A stretch of DNA of 64,000 bases, from NCBI RefSeq assembly GCF_034720595.1, contig NZ_JAYESJ010000003.1:124001-188000 (forward strand), given 5' to 3'. Below the pieces are notes generated by a model. The model searched no databases, was not told where the DNA came from, and saw only the letters and a list, made by a program, of their open reading frames with translations. The translations under genes and the position numbers were made by a program. The DNA is from Rhizobium sp. CC-YZS058 (lineage in GTDB: Bacteria > Pseudomonadota > Alphaproteobacteria > Rhizobiales > Rhizobiaceae). Shown here one piece after another: positions 18,444 to 27,545 of the stretch; within the stretch, counting starts at the first letter, position 1, and the number at the start of each line of letters is the position of its first letter.

Positions 18444-18543
18444 TCTGGTCATGAAAGGAGTTTTTGCAGTGCAAAAGAGGGCTTGTGCAGGCATCTCTGG
18501 CGCTGCGAACATATTGACGATCGTCGGCCACTATGATCACTTG

Positions 18544-18567
18544 CTGTTCGTGAATACATATGAACAG
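18544..18567. promoter_or_regulatory. Inverted repeat over the lsrA ribosome site
   Basis: CTGTTC-N12-GAACAG has perfect 6-base arms, and the right arm contains the AACAGG ribosome site of lsrA. It could be an LsrR operator near the start of transcription or an RNA hairpin that hides the ribosome site. Confidence 0.45.
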
Positions 18568-18574
18568 GTGCAGA

Positions 18575-20077
18575 ATGATGGATCAAGCGGCGACCGGGAG
18601 GGTCGCGCAGCTGACGGATATCTGGAAGTCCTATGGCGCCGTCCCGGTGCTGAAGGGCGTTTCGCTCGCTTTGCAGGCGGGGGAGGTGCATGCGCTTCTC
18701 GGCGGCAACGGTGCGGGCAAGTCGAGCCTCATGAAGATCATGTCGGGCGTCATCCCGGCTAATTCCGGCGCGATCGAAATCAACGGCCAGACCCTCACAC
18801 ACGCCTCACCCGCTCATGCGCAGGGTCTCGGCCTTTATCTCGTGCCGCAGGAAGCGCATATCCTGCCCAACCAGAGTGTTCTGGAGAACATCTGCCTTGG
18901 CCTTACCGCCTCGCCACGGGCACTGCGCCCGCGCGTCGCGCAGCTTGTGGCCGAGCTTGCGGTATCGCTCGATCTCGATGCGCAGGCTGCAGCACTGGAG
19001 ATCGCCGAGCGGCAGATCGTCGAAATCTTGCGCGGCCTCGTGCGTGATGCGCGCGTTCTCATCCTCGACGAGCCCACATCGGCGCTAACGCCTTTCGAGA
19101 CGAATGCGCTGTTCGAGCGGGTGCGAAAGTTGCAGGCCCAGGGCGTCGGCATCTTCTTCATTTCGCACAAGCTGCGGGAAATCCGCGAGATCTGCCGCAC
19201 GATCAGCGTTCTGCGCGATGGCGTCATCGTGCTGTCCGGCCCGCTCGAAAGCTATAGCGATAGCGAAATCGTCGACGCCATGAGCCGGGTGCAGATCACC
19301 GAGGTGTCCGGCAAGGACCGTAGCGCCCGCAGGGTTTCCCAGATCGGCAAACCGCGCCTCAGCGTGCGCGCCCTGAGCGGCGAAGGCTTCCGCAACATCA
19401 GTCTCGATGTCCGGGCTGGCGAAATTCTCGGCCTTGCCGGCGTTGTCGGTGCGGGCCGCACGGAGTTCGCCGAAACGCTCTTCGGTCTGCGTCCCCAGTC
19501 AGCAGGAAACGTCGTCCTGGACGGCGCGGAACTGAAGACACGCTCGCCGCGTGCCTGCATCGACCGCGGCCTTGTCTATCTGCCGGAGGACAGGCAGCAG
19601 CACGGGCTCTTTCTCGAGGCGCCGCTCTTCTGGAACGTCTCGTCCTATCTTCTCCACCGCCTGCCCTTCTTCCTGCGCCCGGGTGCCGAGCGGAAGGTCT
19701 TTGAAACATTCCGGTCCTCGATGGGCATCAAGTGCACCGGGCCCGGCCAGGAAGCACGCGGCCTTTCGGGCGGCAACCAGCAGAAGGTCTTGCTGGCGAA
19801 GTGCCTGTCTGCTCAGCCGAAGGTGCTGATCCTCGACGAGCCGACCCGTGGCGTCGATGTGGCGGCGCGCAACGATATCTACGATCTCATCCGCAAGCTC
19901 GCCGCCGATGGCGTCGCCATCATCCTCATCTCATCGGATTTCGACGAGATCGAGCAGCTTGCCGACCGCGTTGCGGTCATGGCTTTCGGCCAGTCCGGCG
20001 GGGAGCTCACGGACAATATCTCGGTCGATGCCATCGCCCGGCTCGCCTTCGGCGCTTCGGAGGCCCGTCATGCTTGA
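18575..20077 (+). CDS. lsrA: LsrA: AI-2 ABC importer ATPase
   Basis: A 500-residue CUT2-type ATPase with two ATP-binding cassettes. The first has Walker A ALLGGNGAGKSSLMKIMSG near residue 42 and Walker B ARVLILDEPTSALTPFE. The second has LAGVVGAGRTEFAETLFG near residue 290, signature LSGGNQQKVLLAKCL and LILDEPTRGVDVAARNDIYD. It energises LsrC-LsrD. Two ATGs in tandem begin the gene (18575, 18578); the first is 6 bases from AACAGG. It overlaps lsrC by 8 bases. Confidence 0.93.
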   Translation: MMDQAATGRVAQLTDIWKSYGAVPVLKGVSLALQAGEVHALLGGNGAGKSSLMKIMSGVIPANSGAIEINGQTLTHASPAHAQGLGLYLVPQEAHILPNQSVLENICLGLTASPRALRPRVAQLVAELAVSLDLDAQAAALEIAERQIVEILRGLVRDARVLILDEPTSALTPFETNALFERVRKLQAQGVGIFFISHKLREIREICRTISVLRDGVIVLSGPLESYSDSEIVDAMSRVQITEVSGKDRSARRVSQIGKPRLSVRALSGEGFRNISLDVRAGEILGLAGVVGAGRTEFAETLFGLRPQSAGNVVLDGAELKTRSPRACIDRGLVYLPEDRQQHGLFLEAPLFWNVSSYLLHRLPFFLRPGAERKVFETFRSSMGIKCTGPGQEARGLSGGNQQKVLLAKCLSAQPKVLILDEPTRGVDVAARNDIYDLIRKLAADGVAIILISSDFDEIEQLADRVAVMAFGQSGGELTDNISVDAIARLAFGASEARHA

Positions 20078-21101
20078 TCTTTTTGCGCGCAACCGCGTCG
20101 CAACGCTTATCGTCGTCCTCGCCGTTGCCAATGCTGCCATCGGCGCGGCCGCGCCCGGCTATCTCTCCGGTTCCACGGCCTCCGTGGTCATCTCCAACGG
20201 CCTCGTCCTGATGCTGATCTCGCTCGGCACGATGATCGTCATCCTGACGCGCAACATCGATGTGTCCAGCGGCTCGGTGCTGGGGCTCAGCGCCGCCGTA
20301 CTGGGCCTCACGCTCAATGCCGGCATTGGCCTGCCGCTGGCCATCGCCTTCTGCCTGATGACCGGAGCCGCTGCGGGCGCTTTCAACGGATTGATGGTCG
20401 CCTATATCGGCATTCCATCCATCGTTGCCACGCTCGGCACGCTCGGCCTCTATCGCGGCATCATGCTGGTACTGACGGGAGGCCGCTGGATCGAGGACCT
20501 GCCGCAGGGCCTGAAGGCGCTCGCCGGCAATCTCGGCTTCGGCTTCTCGGCGCTGACCGTCGTGGTGCTTGCTCTCATCGTGCTCGCTTGGGTCTTCCTG
20601 CGCAAGACGCGCTTCGGTCGCTACTTCTATGCGGTCGGCGACAACCGTGCTGCCGCGCACCATCTGGGCGTGCCGGTCCGGCGCGTTCAGTTCACCGCTT
20701 TCGTCGCGACGGGTCTTTGCGCCGCACTTGCCGGCCTCGTCTTCGCCGCGCAGATCGGTTTCATCCCCAATCAGGCCGGCAACGGTGTCGAGCTCAAGGC
20801 GATCGCGGTCAACGTGCTTGGGGGCGTCAGCCTGCTCGGCGGCACCGGCTCGGTGGCGGGCGTGTTTTCCGCCGTTATCTTCATCACATCGATCGACAGC
20901 GCGCTCGTGTTTCTGAAAATCCCCGCCTACTGGAACGATTTCATCGCCGGCGCCATCCTGCTTTCAGTGCTTTTGCTCGACGGCCGCATCCGCCAGCTCA
21001 TCGACCGGCGTATCCGTGCCCGCCGTTACGCCGTGCATGAGCGTGGCCCCGCTTCATCCGACGAAACGATAAAAGCGCAGTCCCTGGAGGCGGGCCGATG
21101 A
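20070..21101 (+). CDS. lsrC: LsrC: AI-2 ABC permease
   Basis: A 343-residue CUT2 permease with about nine or ten membrane spans, starting MLDLFARNRVATLIVVLAVA. Conserved stretches are SLGTMIVILTRNIDVSSGSV and the cytoplasmic loop GRYFYAVGDNRAAAHHLGVP, then GVELKAIAVNVLGGVSLLGG. It forms the import channel with LsrD. The start overlaps the lsrA stop by 8 bases and the end overlaps lsrD by 4, so translation is coupled along the operon. Confidence 0.92.
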   Translation: MLDLFARNRVATLIVVLAVANAAIGAAAPGYLSGSTASVVISNGLVLMLISLGTMIVILTRNIDVSSGSVLGLSAAVLGLTLNAGIGLPLAIAFCLMTGAAAGAFNGLMVAYIGIPSIVATLGTLGLYRGIMLVLTGGRWIEDLPQGLKALAGNLGFGFSALTVVVLALIVLAWVFLRKTRFGRYFYAVGDNRAAAHHLGVPVRRVQFTAFVATGLCAALAGLVFAAQIGFIPNQAGNGVELKAIAVNVLGGVSLLGGTGSVAGVFSAVIFITSIDSALVFLKIPAYWNDFIAGAILLSVLLLDGRIRQLIDRRIRARRYAVHERGPASSDETIKAQSLEAGR

Positions 21102-22081
21102 ACAGGTTGATCTTCCGCTGGGAGACCGCGCTGCTTGCGATGCTGGTCGCCGAACTTGCAATCTTCGGCATCATCAATCCGCGCTTCCTCCATGCCTCGA
21201 ACCTGATCTACGGCACATCCGACTTCGTGCAGATCGGCATCGTCGCCCTGCCGCTTACACTGGTCATCATCGCCGGCGGCATTGATGTATCCTTCGCCTC
21301 GGTCATCGGCCTTGCGGCCATCGTGTTTGGCGTCGCCACCTTCTACGGTGCGCCGCTGCCGCTCTCGATCGCGCTGGCGCTGGTCTCGGGTGCACTGTGT
21401 GGGCTGCTCAATGCGACCGTCATCCACCTGTCGAAGATCCAGCCCCTGGTCGTGACACTCGGCAGTCTCTATCTCTTCCAGGGCACCGCGACGGTCGCCT
21501 CCGGCCTCGTCGGCGCGGGCGGTTATGAAGGCATCGGCAACTTCCCCGACACATTCAATGCCTTCGGTTATGCCCAGGTTCTGGGCCTGCCGGCGCCGCT
21601 CGCGCTGTTTCTCGTGCTTGCGCTGCTGCTGGTCGTCCTCCTTCATGTCACGCGCTTCGGCCGCGCCGTCTTCCTGTCCGGCCAGTCGGAAAGTGCCGCG
21701 CGCTTCGCAGGAATCCCGGTCGGGCGCGTGCAGACCATCACCTATGTGATCACCGGCATTTCGGCCGCCATCGCAGGCCTCGTCATGTCGGCCTATTTCG
21801 GCTCCGCCCGCGTCGACCTCGGTTCGGCGACGCTTCTGCCGGCCGTCACGGCCGCCGTGCTTGGCGGTGCCTCCATCTACGGTGGACAGGGTTCCATCCT
21901 CGGTACGCTGATCGCCACCTTCGTCATCGGCTATCTGCAGCAGGGCCTGCAGGCCACCGGTGTGCCCAGCCAAATTTCCAGCGCGCTTTCGGGAGGGTTG
22001 CTGGTTGTCGCGGTCGCATTGCGCCACGGAAGCGCAGTGCTGGCCGATTTCATCGCCGTCGCCCGGCAACAGAGAAAATAA
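21098..22081 (+). CDS. lsrD: LsrD: AI-2 ABC permease
   Basis: A 327-residue CUT2 permease, partner of LsrC, with about nine spans. It starts [20 protein letters not shown] and contains [40 protein letters not shown] and [20 protein letters not shown]. The order LsrC then LsrD and the sizes match enterobacterial lsr operons. The ATGA overlap fixes the start. Confidence 0.92.
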   Translation: MNRLIFRWETALLAMLVAELAIFGIINPRFLHASNLIYGTSDFVQIGIVALPLTLVIIAGGIDVSFASVIGLAAIVFGVATFYGAPLPLSIALALVSGALCGLLNATVIHLSKIQPLVVTLGSLYLFQGTATVASGLVGAGGYEGIGNFPDTFNAFGYAQVLGLPAPLALFLVLALLLVVLLHVTRFGRAVFLSGQSESAARFAGIPVGRVQTITYVITGISAAIAGLVMSAYFGSARVDLGSATLLPAVTAAVLGGASIYGGQGSILGTLIATFVIGYLQQGLQATGVPSQISSALSGGLLVVAVALRHGSAVLADFIAVARQQRK

Positions 22082-22113
22082 CGGGCGGCAGTCACTTCAG
22101 GAGGAGAATGAGA

Positions 22114-23145
22114 ATGATCAAGTCCATGTTGAAATCCGGCGCTTTTGCCGCCGCCCTTATCTCGGGCACCATGCTCGCCTCGGGTACGGCCCGCGCCGAG
22201 AACCAGATTGCCTTCATCCCCAAGCTGGTGGGTGTCGGCTTCTTCACCTCCGGGGGCGCCGGTGCGACAAAGGCGGGCGAGGACCTCGGCGTCAAGGTCA
22301 CCTATGACGGCCCAACCGAGCCGAGCGTCTCCGGCCAGGTGCAGTTCATCAACAATTTCGTCAACCAAGGCTACAATGCGCTGATTGTTTCCTCCGTCTC
22401 TCCGGATGGGCTGTGCCCGGCGCTGAAGCGAGCCATGGATCGCGGCGTGCTGGTCATGACCTGGGACAGCGACGTCAACCCGGACTGCCGCAGCTACTAC
22501 ATCAACCAGGGCACACCCGAGCAGCTCGGCGGCCTGCTGGTCGACATGGCGGCTGAGGGCGTGAAGAAGGAGAAGGCCAAGGTGGCGTTCTTCTATTCCA
22601 GCCCCACCGTGACCGACCAGAACGCCTGGGCCGAGGCCGCCAAGGCGAAGATCGCCAAGGAGCATCCGGGCTGGGAAATCGTTACCACCCAGTATGGCTA
22701 TAACGATGCGCAGAAGTCGCTACAGACCGCGGAAAGCATCCTGCAGACCTATCCGGACCTCGACGCCATCATTGCTCCCGACGCCAACGCCCTGCCGGCA
22801 GCGGCACAGGCAGCCGAGAACCTGAAGCGCGCCGAGGGCGTTACCATCGTCGGCTTCTCCACGCCAAACGTCATGCGCCCCTATATCGAGCGCGGCACCA
22901 TCCAGCGCTTCGGCCTTTGGGACGTGACGCAGCAGGGCAGGATTTCGGTGTATGTCGCTGAGCACGTCCTGAAGAATGGCCCGATGAAGGTCGGCGACAA
23001 GCTGGAAATTCCCGGCGTCGGCACCGTCGAAGTCTCTGCCAACAAGGTGCAGGGCTATGATTACGAAGCCGACGGCAACGGCATCATCCTGTTGCCCGAG
23101 CGCACCGTGTTCACCAAGGACAACATTTCAAAGTTCGACTTCTGA
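22114..23145 (+). CDS. lsrB: LsrB: AI-2 binding protein
   Basis: A 343-residue periplasmic protein, extremely similar to enterobacterial LsrB along its whole length. After the signal peptide (cleaved near GTARA) come [60 protein letters not shown] and [15 protein letters not shown]. The ligand-contact positions known from LsrB (K, D, D-Q, P and A in these stretches) are all present, so AI-2 binding is well supported. The ATG at 22114 is 9 bases after AGGAGG; an ATG at 22108 is too close but possible. Confidence 0.96.
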   Translation: MIKSMLKSGAFAAALISGTMLASGTARAENQIAFIPKLVGVGFFTSGGAGATKAGEDLGVKVTYDGPTEPSVSGQVQFINNFVNQGYNALIVSSVSPDGLCPALKRAMDRGVLVMTWDSDVNPDCRSYYINQGTPEQLGGLLVDMAAEGVKKEKAKVAFFYSSPTVTDQNAWAEAAKAKIAKEHPGWEIVTTQYGYNDAQKSLQTAESILQTYPDLDAIIAPDANALPAAAQAAENLKRAEGVTIVGFSTPNVMRPYIERGTIQRFGLWDVTQQGRISVYVAEHVLKNGPMKVGDKLEIPGVGTVEVSANKVQGYDYEADGNGIILLPERTVFTKDNISKFDF

Positions 23146-23156
23146 TCACGCATAAA

Positions 23157-23182
23157 CGGCGGGCGGCCCAGGCTGCCCGCCG
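23157..23182 (+). terminator. Hairpin between lsrB and the class II aldolase gene
   Basis: An 8-bp GC stem (CGGCGGGC/GCCCGCCG) with a 10-base loop begins 11 bases after the lsrB stop. Without a T-run it is more likely to lower readthrough or protect lsrB mRNA than to stop transcription fully. Confidence 0.55.
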
Positions 23183-23211
23183 CATCCATCGAAACCCACA
23201 GGACGATACGC

Positions 23212-24465
23212 ATGCAAAGCCGCTGGAACGACGAGAACGCAGCCCGATATGCGGAAGCCGCCCTGGCGGCCGGGCAGAGCGAGGCGCTCGGTCTTCGCAT
23301 CTACACCTCCCACCTCATCGGTGGCGACCCCGATCTCGTTCTGCACGGCGGCGGCAACACCTCCGTCAAGGTCACCTCCGGTAACGGCCAAGCGCTGATG
23401 CACATCAAGGGCAGCGGCTGGGATCTCGACACCATAGAGGCGCCGGGTCTGCCGGCTGTGCATCTCGAACCGCTGCTTGAAACACGCAACGGTCCGAAAC
23501 TCTCCGATCCCGAGATGGTGGCGCTGCTGCGCGCAGCCCTCACCGATGCGGAGGCACCCAATCCATCCGTCGAGGCCTTGCTGCACGCCTTCCTGCCCGC
23601 TGCCTTCGTCGATCATACCCACGCAACGGCAATCCTGGCACTGGCGGACCAAACGGATATGCGCGACACGGTTCGGCACATCTATGGCGGGCGGCTTGCC
23701 TACGTGCCCTATGTGATGCCGGGCTTCGACCTATCCATCATCGCCGATCGCATCTACCACGAGCATCCGGACTGCGAGGGTCTTTGGCTCGAGAACCACG
23801 GCCTCTTTACCTTCGCCGACAATGCCCGCGCCTCCTACGAACGGATGATCGAATTCGTGACCATGGCCGAGCAGGAGCTTGCGCGGAAGGGCGTGACGCT
23901 TACCGGCCCGCAGCCGAGCGACGGCGCGGAGGACATGGCGCTGAGGGCACGGCTGGAGACGGCGCTTGTCCGTGACGGTTCGCCGTTCGCCAACGGTGTC
24001 GTCCTGGACTATCGCTCCACTGCCGCTATCCGCGACCATGCGGGCAAGGCTGATGTCGAGGAGATCGGCCTTCGCGGCACGGTAACGCCCGATCACGTTA
24101 TCCGCATCAAACCCTGGCCGATGATCATCGACGCCGATTTCGATGCCGCCGCGATCAATGCTGCGCTTGCCGCCTATGCCGAGCGCTACAGGGCTTATTT
24201 CGCGCGCAATGCCACGCGCACCAGCGAGCCGAAGCAGATGCTCGATGTCTACCCGCGCGTCGTCCTCGTCAGGAATAAGGGGGTTTATGCGCTGGGTGCG
24301 AGCGCCAAGGCCGCCATGATCGCCGGCGATCTCTGCGAGCAGGCGACACGCGCCATCAACGCTGCCGAAGCCTATGGCCGCTTCACCCCCATCTGCGAGG
24401 CAGACCTGTTCGACATGGAGTACTGGTCTTTGGAGCAAGCAAAACTACAGGTCGCAAACACGTAG
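23212..24465 (+). CDS. Class II aldolase/adducin-family protein of the lsr operon
   Basis: A 417-residue protein like the aldolase part of RhaD/YuxG-type proteins, without the dehydrogenase domain some relatives carry. Seen are DLVLHGGGNTSVKV near residue 42, VEALLHAFLPAAFVDHTHAT with metal-type histidines near 130, and LWLENHGLFTFADNARASYE near 195. Enterobacterial lsr operons carry lsrF here; none is visible in the window. The likely job is to cleave or process the LsrG product or phospho-AI-2. That is inference from position; activity on an unrelated ketose phosphate is possible. It starts 66 bases after lsrB, past a hairpin. Confidence 0.75.
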   Translation: MQSRWNDENAARYAEAALAAGQSEALGLRIYTSHLIGGDPDLVLHGGGNTSVKVTSGNGQALMHIKGSGWDLDTIEAPGLPAVHLEPLLETRNGPKLSDPEMVALLRAALTDAEAPNPSVEALLHAFLPAAFVDHTHATAILALADQTDMRDTVRHIYGGRLAYVPYVMPGFDLSIIADRIYHEHPDCEGLWLENHGLFTFADNARASYERMIEFVTMAEQELARKGVTLTGPQPSDGAEDMALRARLETALVRDGSPFANGVVLDYRSTAAIRDHAGKADVEEIGLRGTVTPDHVIRIKPWPMIIDADFDAAAINAALAAYAERYRAYFARNATRTSEPKQMLDVYPRVVLVRNKGVYALGASAKAAMIAGDLCEQATRAINAAEAYGRFTPICEADLFDMEYWSLEQAKLQVANT

Positions 24466-24729
24466 CGCCGACGCGTACCGTATTTCATGTGAGGCCTGGT
24501 GGTTCGAAAGGTGGGAGCTTTCTCGGAGTGTGGCCGCTATAAGGGCCGACTGCAAACATCGATACCAGGTGTGAGCACACTCCCGGTGTTGCTCGCTGTG
24601 GCTGCCGACGCTGAAGGCAAGACGGGACCTCGTTGACCGTTCTTGAGCATAGACCCTATCGCCTACCCCCAGAAAGTCGTTCGACGATCAGCGTCATCGG
24701 CGTGGCATTCCTAAGCGTGCCGGATGTGC
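24466..24729. other. Spacer between aldolase and ROK2 ends
   Basis: A 264-base convergent intergenic stretch. No gene, clear terminator or mobile element end was recognised. Confidence 0.4.
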
Positions 24730-25923
24730 CTAGACCAGCCGCCCATGATGCCGGAGGACGAGGCCGACGGCGCCCATGCAGTTGTCGTTGTCGAGGAAGC
24801 GGCCGGTCGTGAAGGTAGGATCGGCGCCGTCTCCATCGCCGGGCTTGACGAGCGTGTGGCGGAAATAGGCGGCCTGGATCGGCGCGAGAAGCATATCGCC
24901 CGCCGCCGCCATTCCGCCACTGATGACAAAAAGACCGGGGTTGAGGATCGTGCCGATCGTCGCGAGCCCGCGTCCGACGGCGTCGCCCGCATCCTCCAGA
25001 AGCCGTCGGAACCCGACATCTCCTCCCTGAGCCATCTTGACGAACTCCGCCATGCCGATGCTGCGCGCGAGGCGTCGCTCCGCCACGCTGAGAATGGCCG
25101 TGCCGCTGCAGGACAGCTCCATGCAGCCGCGGTTGCCGCAGGTGCAAAGGTCGCCGCGCGGGTCGAGGATCATGTGGCCGAACTCGCCGGCCGTCCCCGC
25201 AGCTCCAGTCAGGACCTTGCCGTTCGCCACAATTGCTCCGCCGATTCCAAGATCCAGTTTGAACAGGACGAAATTCTCGAACCCGGACGCGGCACCCCAC
25301 ATCATTTCCGCGAGCGCGGCGCAATTGCTTTCATTGTCGGCGAAGATCGGCTTCTGGAGCACCGGCTCGAAGGTGGCACGCAGGTCGACACCCTGCCAGC
25401 CTGGCAGCTGCGAGCCGCGCATGATCCGGCCGCTGGCTGCGATCGGCGCGGAGATGGCGAAGCCGACGCCGAGCAGGCCTGAATAGGGAAGGCTGTGCTC
25501 TTTGTAGATGTTGTCGATCGCCTGTTTGGCCATGCGCGTTGCCCGTTCGGGCTTGTAATCGCGCTCGAGCGGGACGGCGACGTCGGCGACGATATTGTGC
25601 GCCACATCGGCGAGGACCACGCGCAGTCCGTTTCGAGCGAGAAGGACACCCAGACAGGTTCCCGCTTCCGGGTTGAGGGAATGGGCGAGCGCCGGCCGCC
25701 CGATGCCGGGACTGCGCGTCTCCACCTCCACGACGAGGCTCGAGCGCTTCAGATCGGCGAGGATCGTGGAGACCGTCGAGCGGGCAAGACCCGTTGTCCG
25801 GGCGATCTGTGCCGCGCTGACTGCGCCATGGCCACTCAAGGCGCGAACCACGCGTGCCACGGGCGTGTCCACCTGACGTTCGTCGAGAAGGCCTCTGAGC
25901 CCGCCGCTGATCATATTGGCCAT
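24730..25923 (-). CDS. ROK-family transcriptional regulator
   Basis: A 397-residue NagC/XylR-like repressor. The N-terminal winged helix (ARVVRALSGHGAVSAAQIAR, TTGLARSTVSTILADLKRSS) is followed by a sugar-kinase-like domain with FKLDLGIGGAIVANGKVLTG and the complete zinc motif CTCGNRGCMEL near residue 257, unlike the other ROK protein in the window. The start at 25923 (MANMISGG) has GGAGGGG 8 bases upstream; a GTG six codons earlier is the alternative. It diverges from the ABC/glycosidase operon and probably represses it. Confidence 0.88.
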   Translation of the reverse strand: MANMISGGLRGLLDERQVDTPVARVVRALSGHGAVSAAQIARTTGLARSTVSTILADLKRSSLVVEVETRSPGIGRPALAHSLNPEAGTCLGVLLARNGLRVVLADVAHNIVADVAVPLERDYKPERATRMAKQAIDNIYKEHSLPYSGLLGVGFAISAPIAASGRIMRGSQLPGWQGVDLRATFEPVLQKPIFADNESNCAALAEMMWGAASGFENFVLFKLDLGIGGAIVANGKVLTGAAGTAGEFGHMILDPRGDLCTCGNRGCMELSCSGTAILSVAERRLARSIGMAEFVKMAQGGDVGFRRLLEDAGDAVGRGLATIGTILNPGLFVISGGMAAAGDMLLAPIQAAYFRHTLVKPGDGDGADPTFTTGRFLDNDNCMGAVGLVLRHHGRLV

Positions 25924-26105
25924 GTCGTCCAGCCCCTCCACAGAACCGAGCTTGCCTCAAGGAGCGGCTCTCGGAAAGCGGAGGCGTCGTGCCTGCCGAA
26001 CCCTCAGACAAAATGTCTGCAACGAAAACCGCCAGCCTAACGACCAGCTTTACTCCATCTTCTATGACAGAACTGAACATATCACAAATCCGTTTTCGCT
26101 CGAGT

Positions 26106-26138
26106 TTTGTCATGGCTGACAGAATTCAGGTTGACAAA
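26106..26138. promoter_or_regulatory. Inverted repeat TTTGTCA-N19-TGACAAA at the ABC operon promoter
   Basis: Two perfect 7-base arms; the right arm overlaps the TTGACA -35 element at 26131. The site is placed so that a bound repressor would block RNA polymerase. The divergent ROK regulator is the likely binder. Confidence 0.45.
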
Positions 26139-26159
26139 CTTTGACGCCGCCGGTCTAAA
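26131..26159 (+). promoter_or_regulatory. Sigma-70-type promoter for the ABC/glycosidase operon
   Basis: TTGACA (26131-26136), a 17-base spacer, then TCTAAA (26154-26159). Transcription would start near 26166, about 30 bases before the binding-protein ATG with its GGGAGG site. Confidence 0.65.
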
Positions 26160-26195
26160 TGACGGTGAGGAAGAGAAAAAACACCAAGGGAGGAA

Positions 26196-27443
26196 ATGAT
26201 GAGCCTGAAAACCACCGCCTTGCGAACGGGCACGATGCTAGCGGCCTTGGCGCTTGGTAGCGCTGCGGCTTCTGCCGAAACCATCACGCTCTGGACGCTG
26301 AATTTCAGCTCCGAAGCCTCGAATGCCGCCATGCAGAAGATCGCCTCCGACTTCGAGGCGGCCAATCCGGGCGTCGATGTGGAGATCGTCACGCGTGGCG
26401 TTGACGATCACAAGACGGCGCTGCGCGTTGCCGCCGGATCGGACCGCGGGCCGGACATCTTCTTCAGCTGGGCGGGCCTCGGGCTCGGCGGCGAATATAT
26501 CAAGGCCGGGCTCAGCCTTCCGCTCGACAAATATTACGCGGAATACAAGTGGGACGACGAGCTCGTTCCGGCCGCGGCCTCCTTCTCGAAGATCTATGAG
26601 GGCGGGCGCCACGGCGTGCCCTTCACCTTCAAAGGCGAGGCGCTCTACTACAACAAGGCGCTCTTCACGCAGGCCGGCATCACCGAGGCGCCGAAAAGCT
26701 ATGATGATCTGGTTGCCGCCGCGGAGAAGCTGAAGACGGCCGGCATTCCGGCGATCACCTTCGGCGGCACCGTCAACTGGCACCTGATGCGCCTGATGGA
26801 CGTGATCCTGGAATCGAAGTGCGGTGCGGAGAAGCACGACGCGCTGATGAACATGAAGGCGAGCTGGACGACGGAGCCCTGTGCCTCCGCCTCCTTCGGC
26901 GAGCTCGACAAGTGGAGCAAGAACTACATTCTGAGCCCTTTCATGGGCATCGACAATGCGCAGTCCTTCAATCTCTTCGTCGCCGGGCGTGCGGCGATGA
27001 TGCTCGAAGGCGATTGGCTCGTGCAGCAGCTGGCGGAAGCCGGCAATCTCGACGACTACGATGTCTTCCCCTTCCCCACGGGAACGAACCGGCTCTATGG
27101 CTTTGCCGAATATCACTATATCAGCAGCAAGAGCAAAAGCCCGGATACGGCCGCCAAGTTCCTCGATTATTTCATGTCGACGCCGGTGCAGCAGGCCGTT
27201 CTCGGCCAGTTCAGCACGACGTCGATCAACAAGAACGTCGCCTATAAAGACCTGCGTCCCCTCGATCAGAAGTGGGTGGATATCTTCAACACCTATACGC
27301 AGGTCTACATGAACGGCGACCAGGCCTTCCCGCTCGATGTGACCACGGAATATTTCCGGGTCATCAACGAGGTGGCGAGCGGCAATCTCGCGCCCGCGGA
27401 TGCCGGCGGCCAGCTTCAGGCCTTTATCGACAACAAGCGCTAG
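26196..27443 (+). CDS. CUT1 sugar-binding protein (extracellular family 1)
   Basis: A 415-residue periplasmic binding protein with a signal peptide (MMSLKTTALRTGTMLAALAL, cleaved near ASAE). Mature motifs include TITLWTLNFSSEASNAAMQK, NPGVDVEIVTRGVDD, PDIFFSWAG, MMLEGDWLVQQL and YHYISSKSKS. It delivers sugar to the permeases downstream. The ligand is unknown; the glycosidase in the same operon suggests an oligosaccharide or plant-derived glycoside. The start is well set by GGGAGG. It is the first gene of a five-gene operon. Confidence 0.9.
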   Translation: MMSLKTTALRTGTMLAALALGSAAASAETITLWTLNFSSEASNAAMQKIASDFEAANPGVDVEIVTRGVDDHKTALRVAAGSDRGPDIFFSWAGLGLGGEYIKAGLSLPLDKYYAEYKWDDELVPAAASFSKIYEGGRHGVPFTFKGEALYYNKALFTQAGITEAPKSYDDLVAAAEKLKTAGIPAITFGGTVNWHLMRLMDVILESKCGAEKHDALMNMKASWTTEPCASASFGELDKWSKNYILSPFMGIDNAQSFNLFVAGRAAMMLEGDWLVQQLAEAGNLDDYDVFPFPTGTNRLYGFAEYHYISSKSKSPDTAAKFLDYFMSTPVQQAVLGQFSTTSINKNVAYKDLRPLDQKWVDIFNTYTQVYMNGDQAFPLDVTTEYFRVINEVASGNLAPADAGGQLQAFIDNKR

Positions 27444-27454
27444 GCTCTCGCCGC

Positions 27455-27479
27455 AGCCGGCCTCTTCAAGGGGTCGGCT
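27455..27479 (+). terminator. Intercistronic hairpin after the binding-protein gene
   Basis: AGCCGGCC and GGTCGGCT pair over 8 bp with one G-T pair and a 9-base loop, within the 102-base gap before the first permease. It is the same arrangement as behind other binding-protein genes in this window. Confidence 0.5.
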
Positions 27480-27545
27480 CCCCATTCGCCTCGCCACAAT
27501 CACCCTGCAAACGGCACGGTCTGCCTGTGCCGTCCGGAGTGTCCG

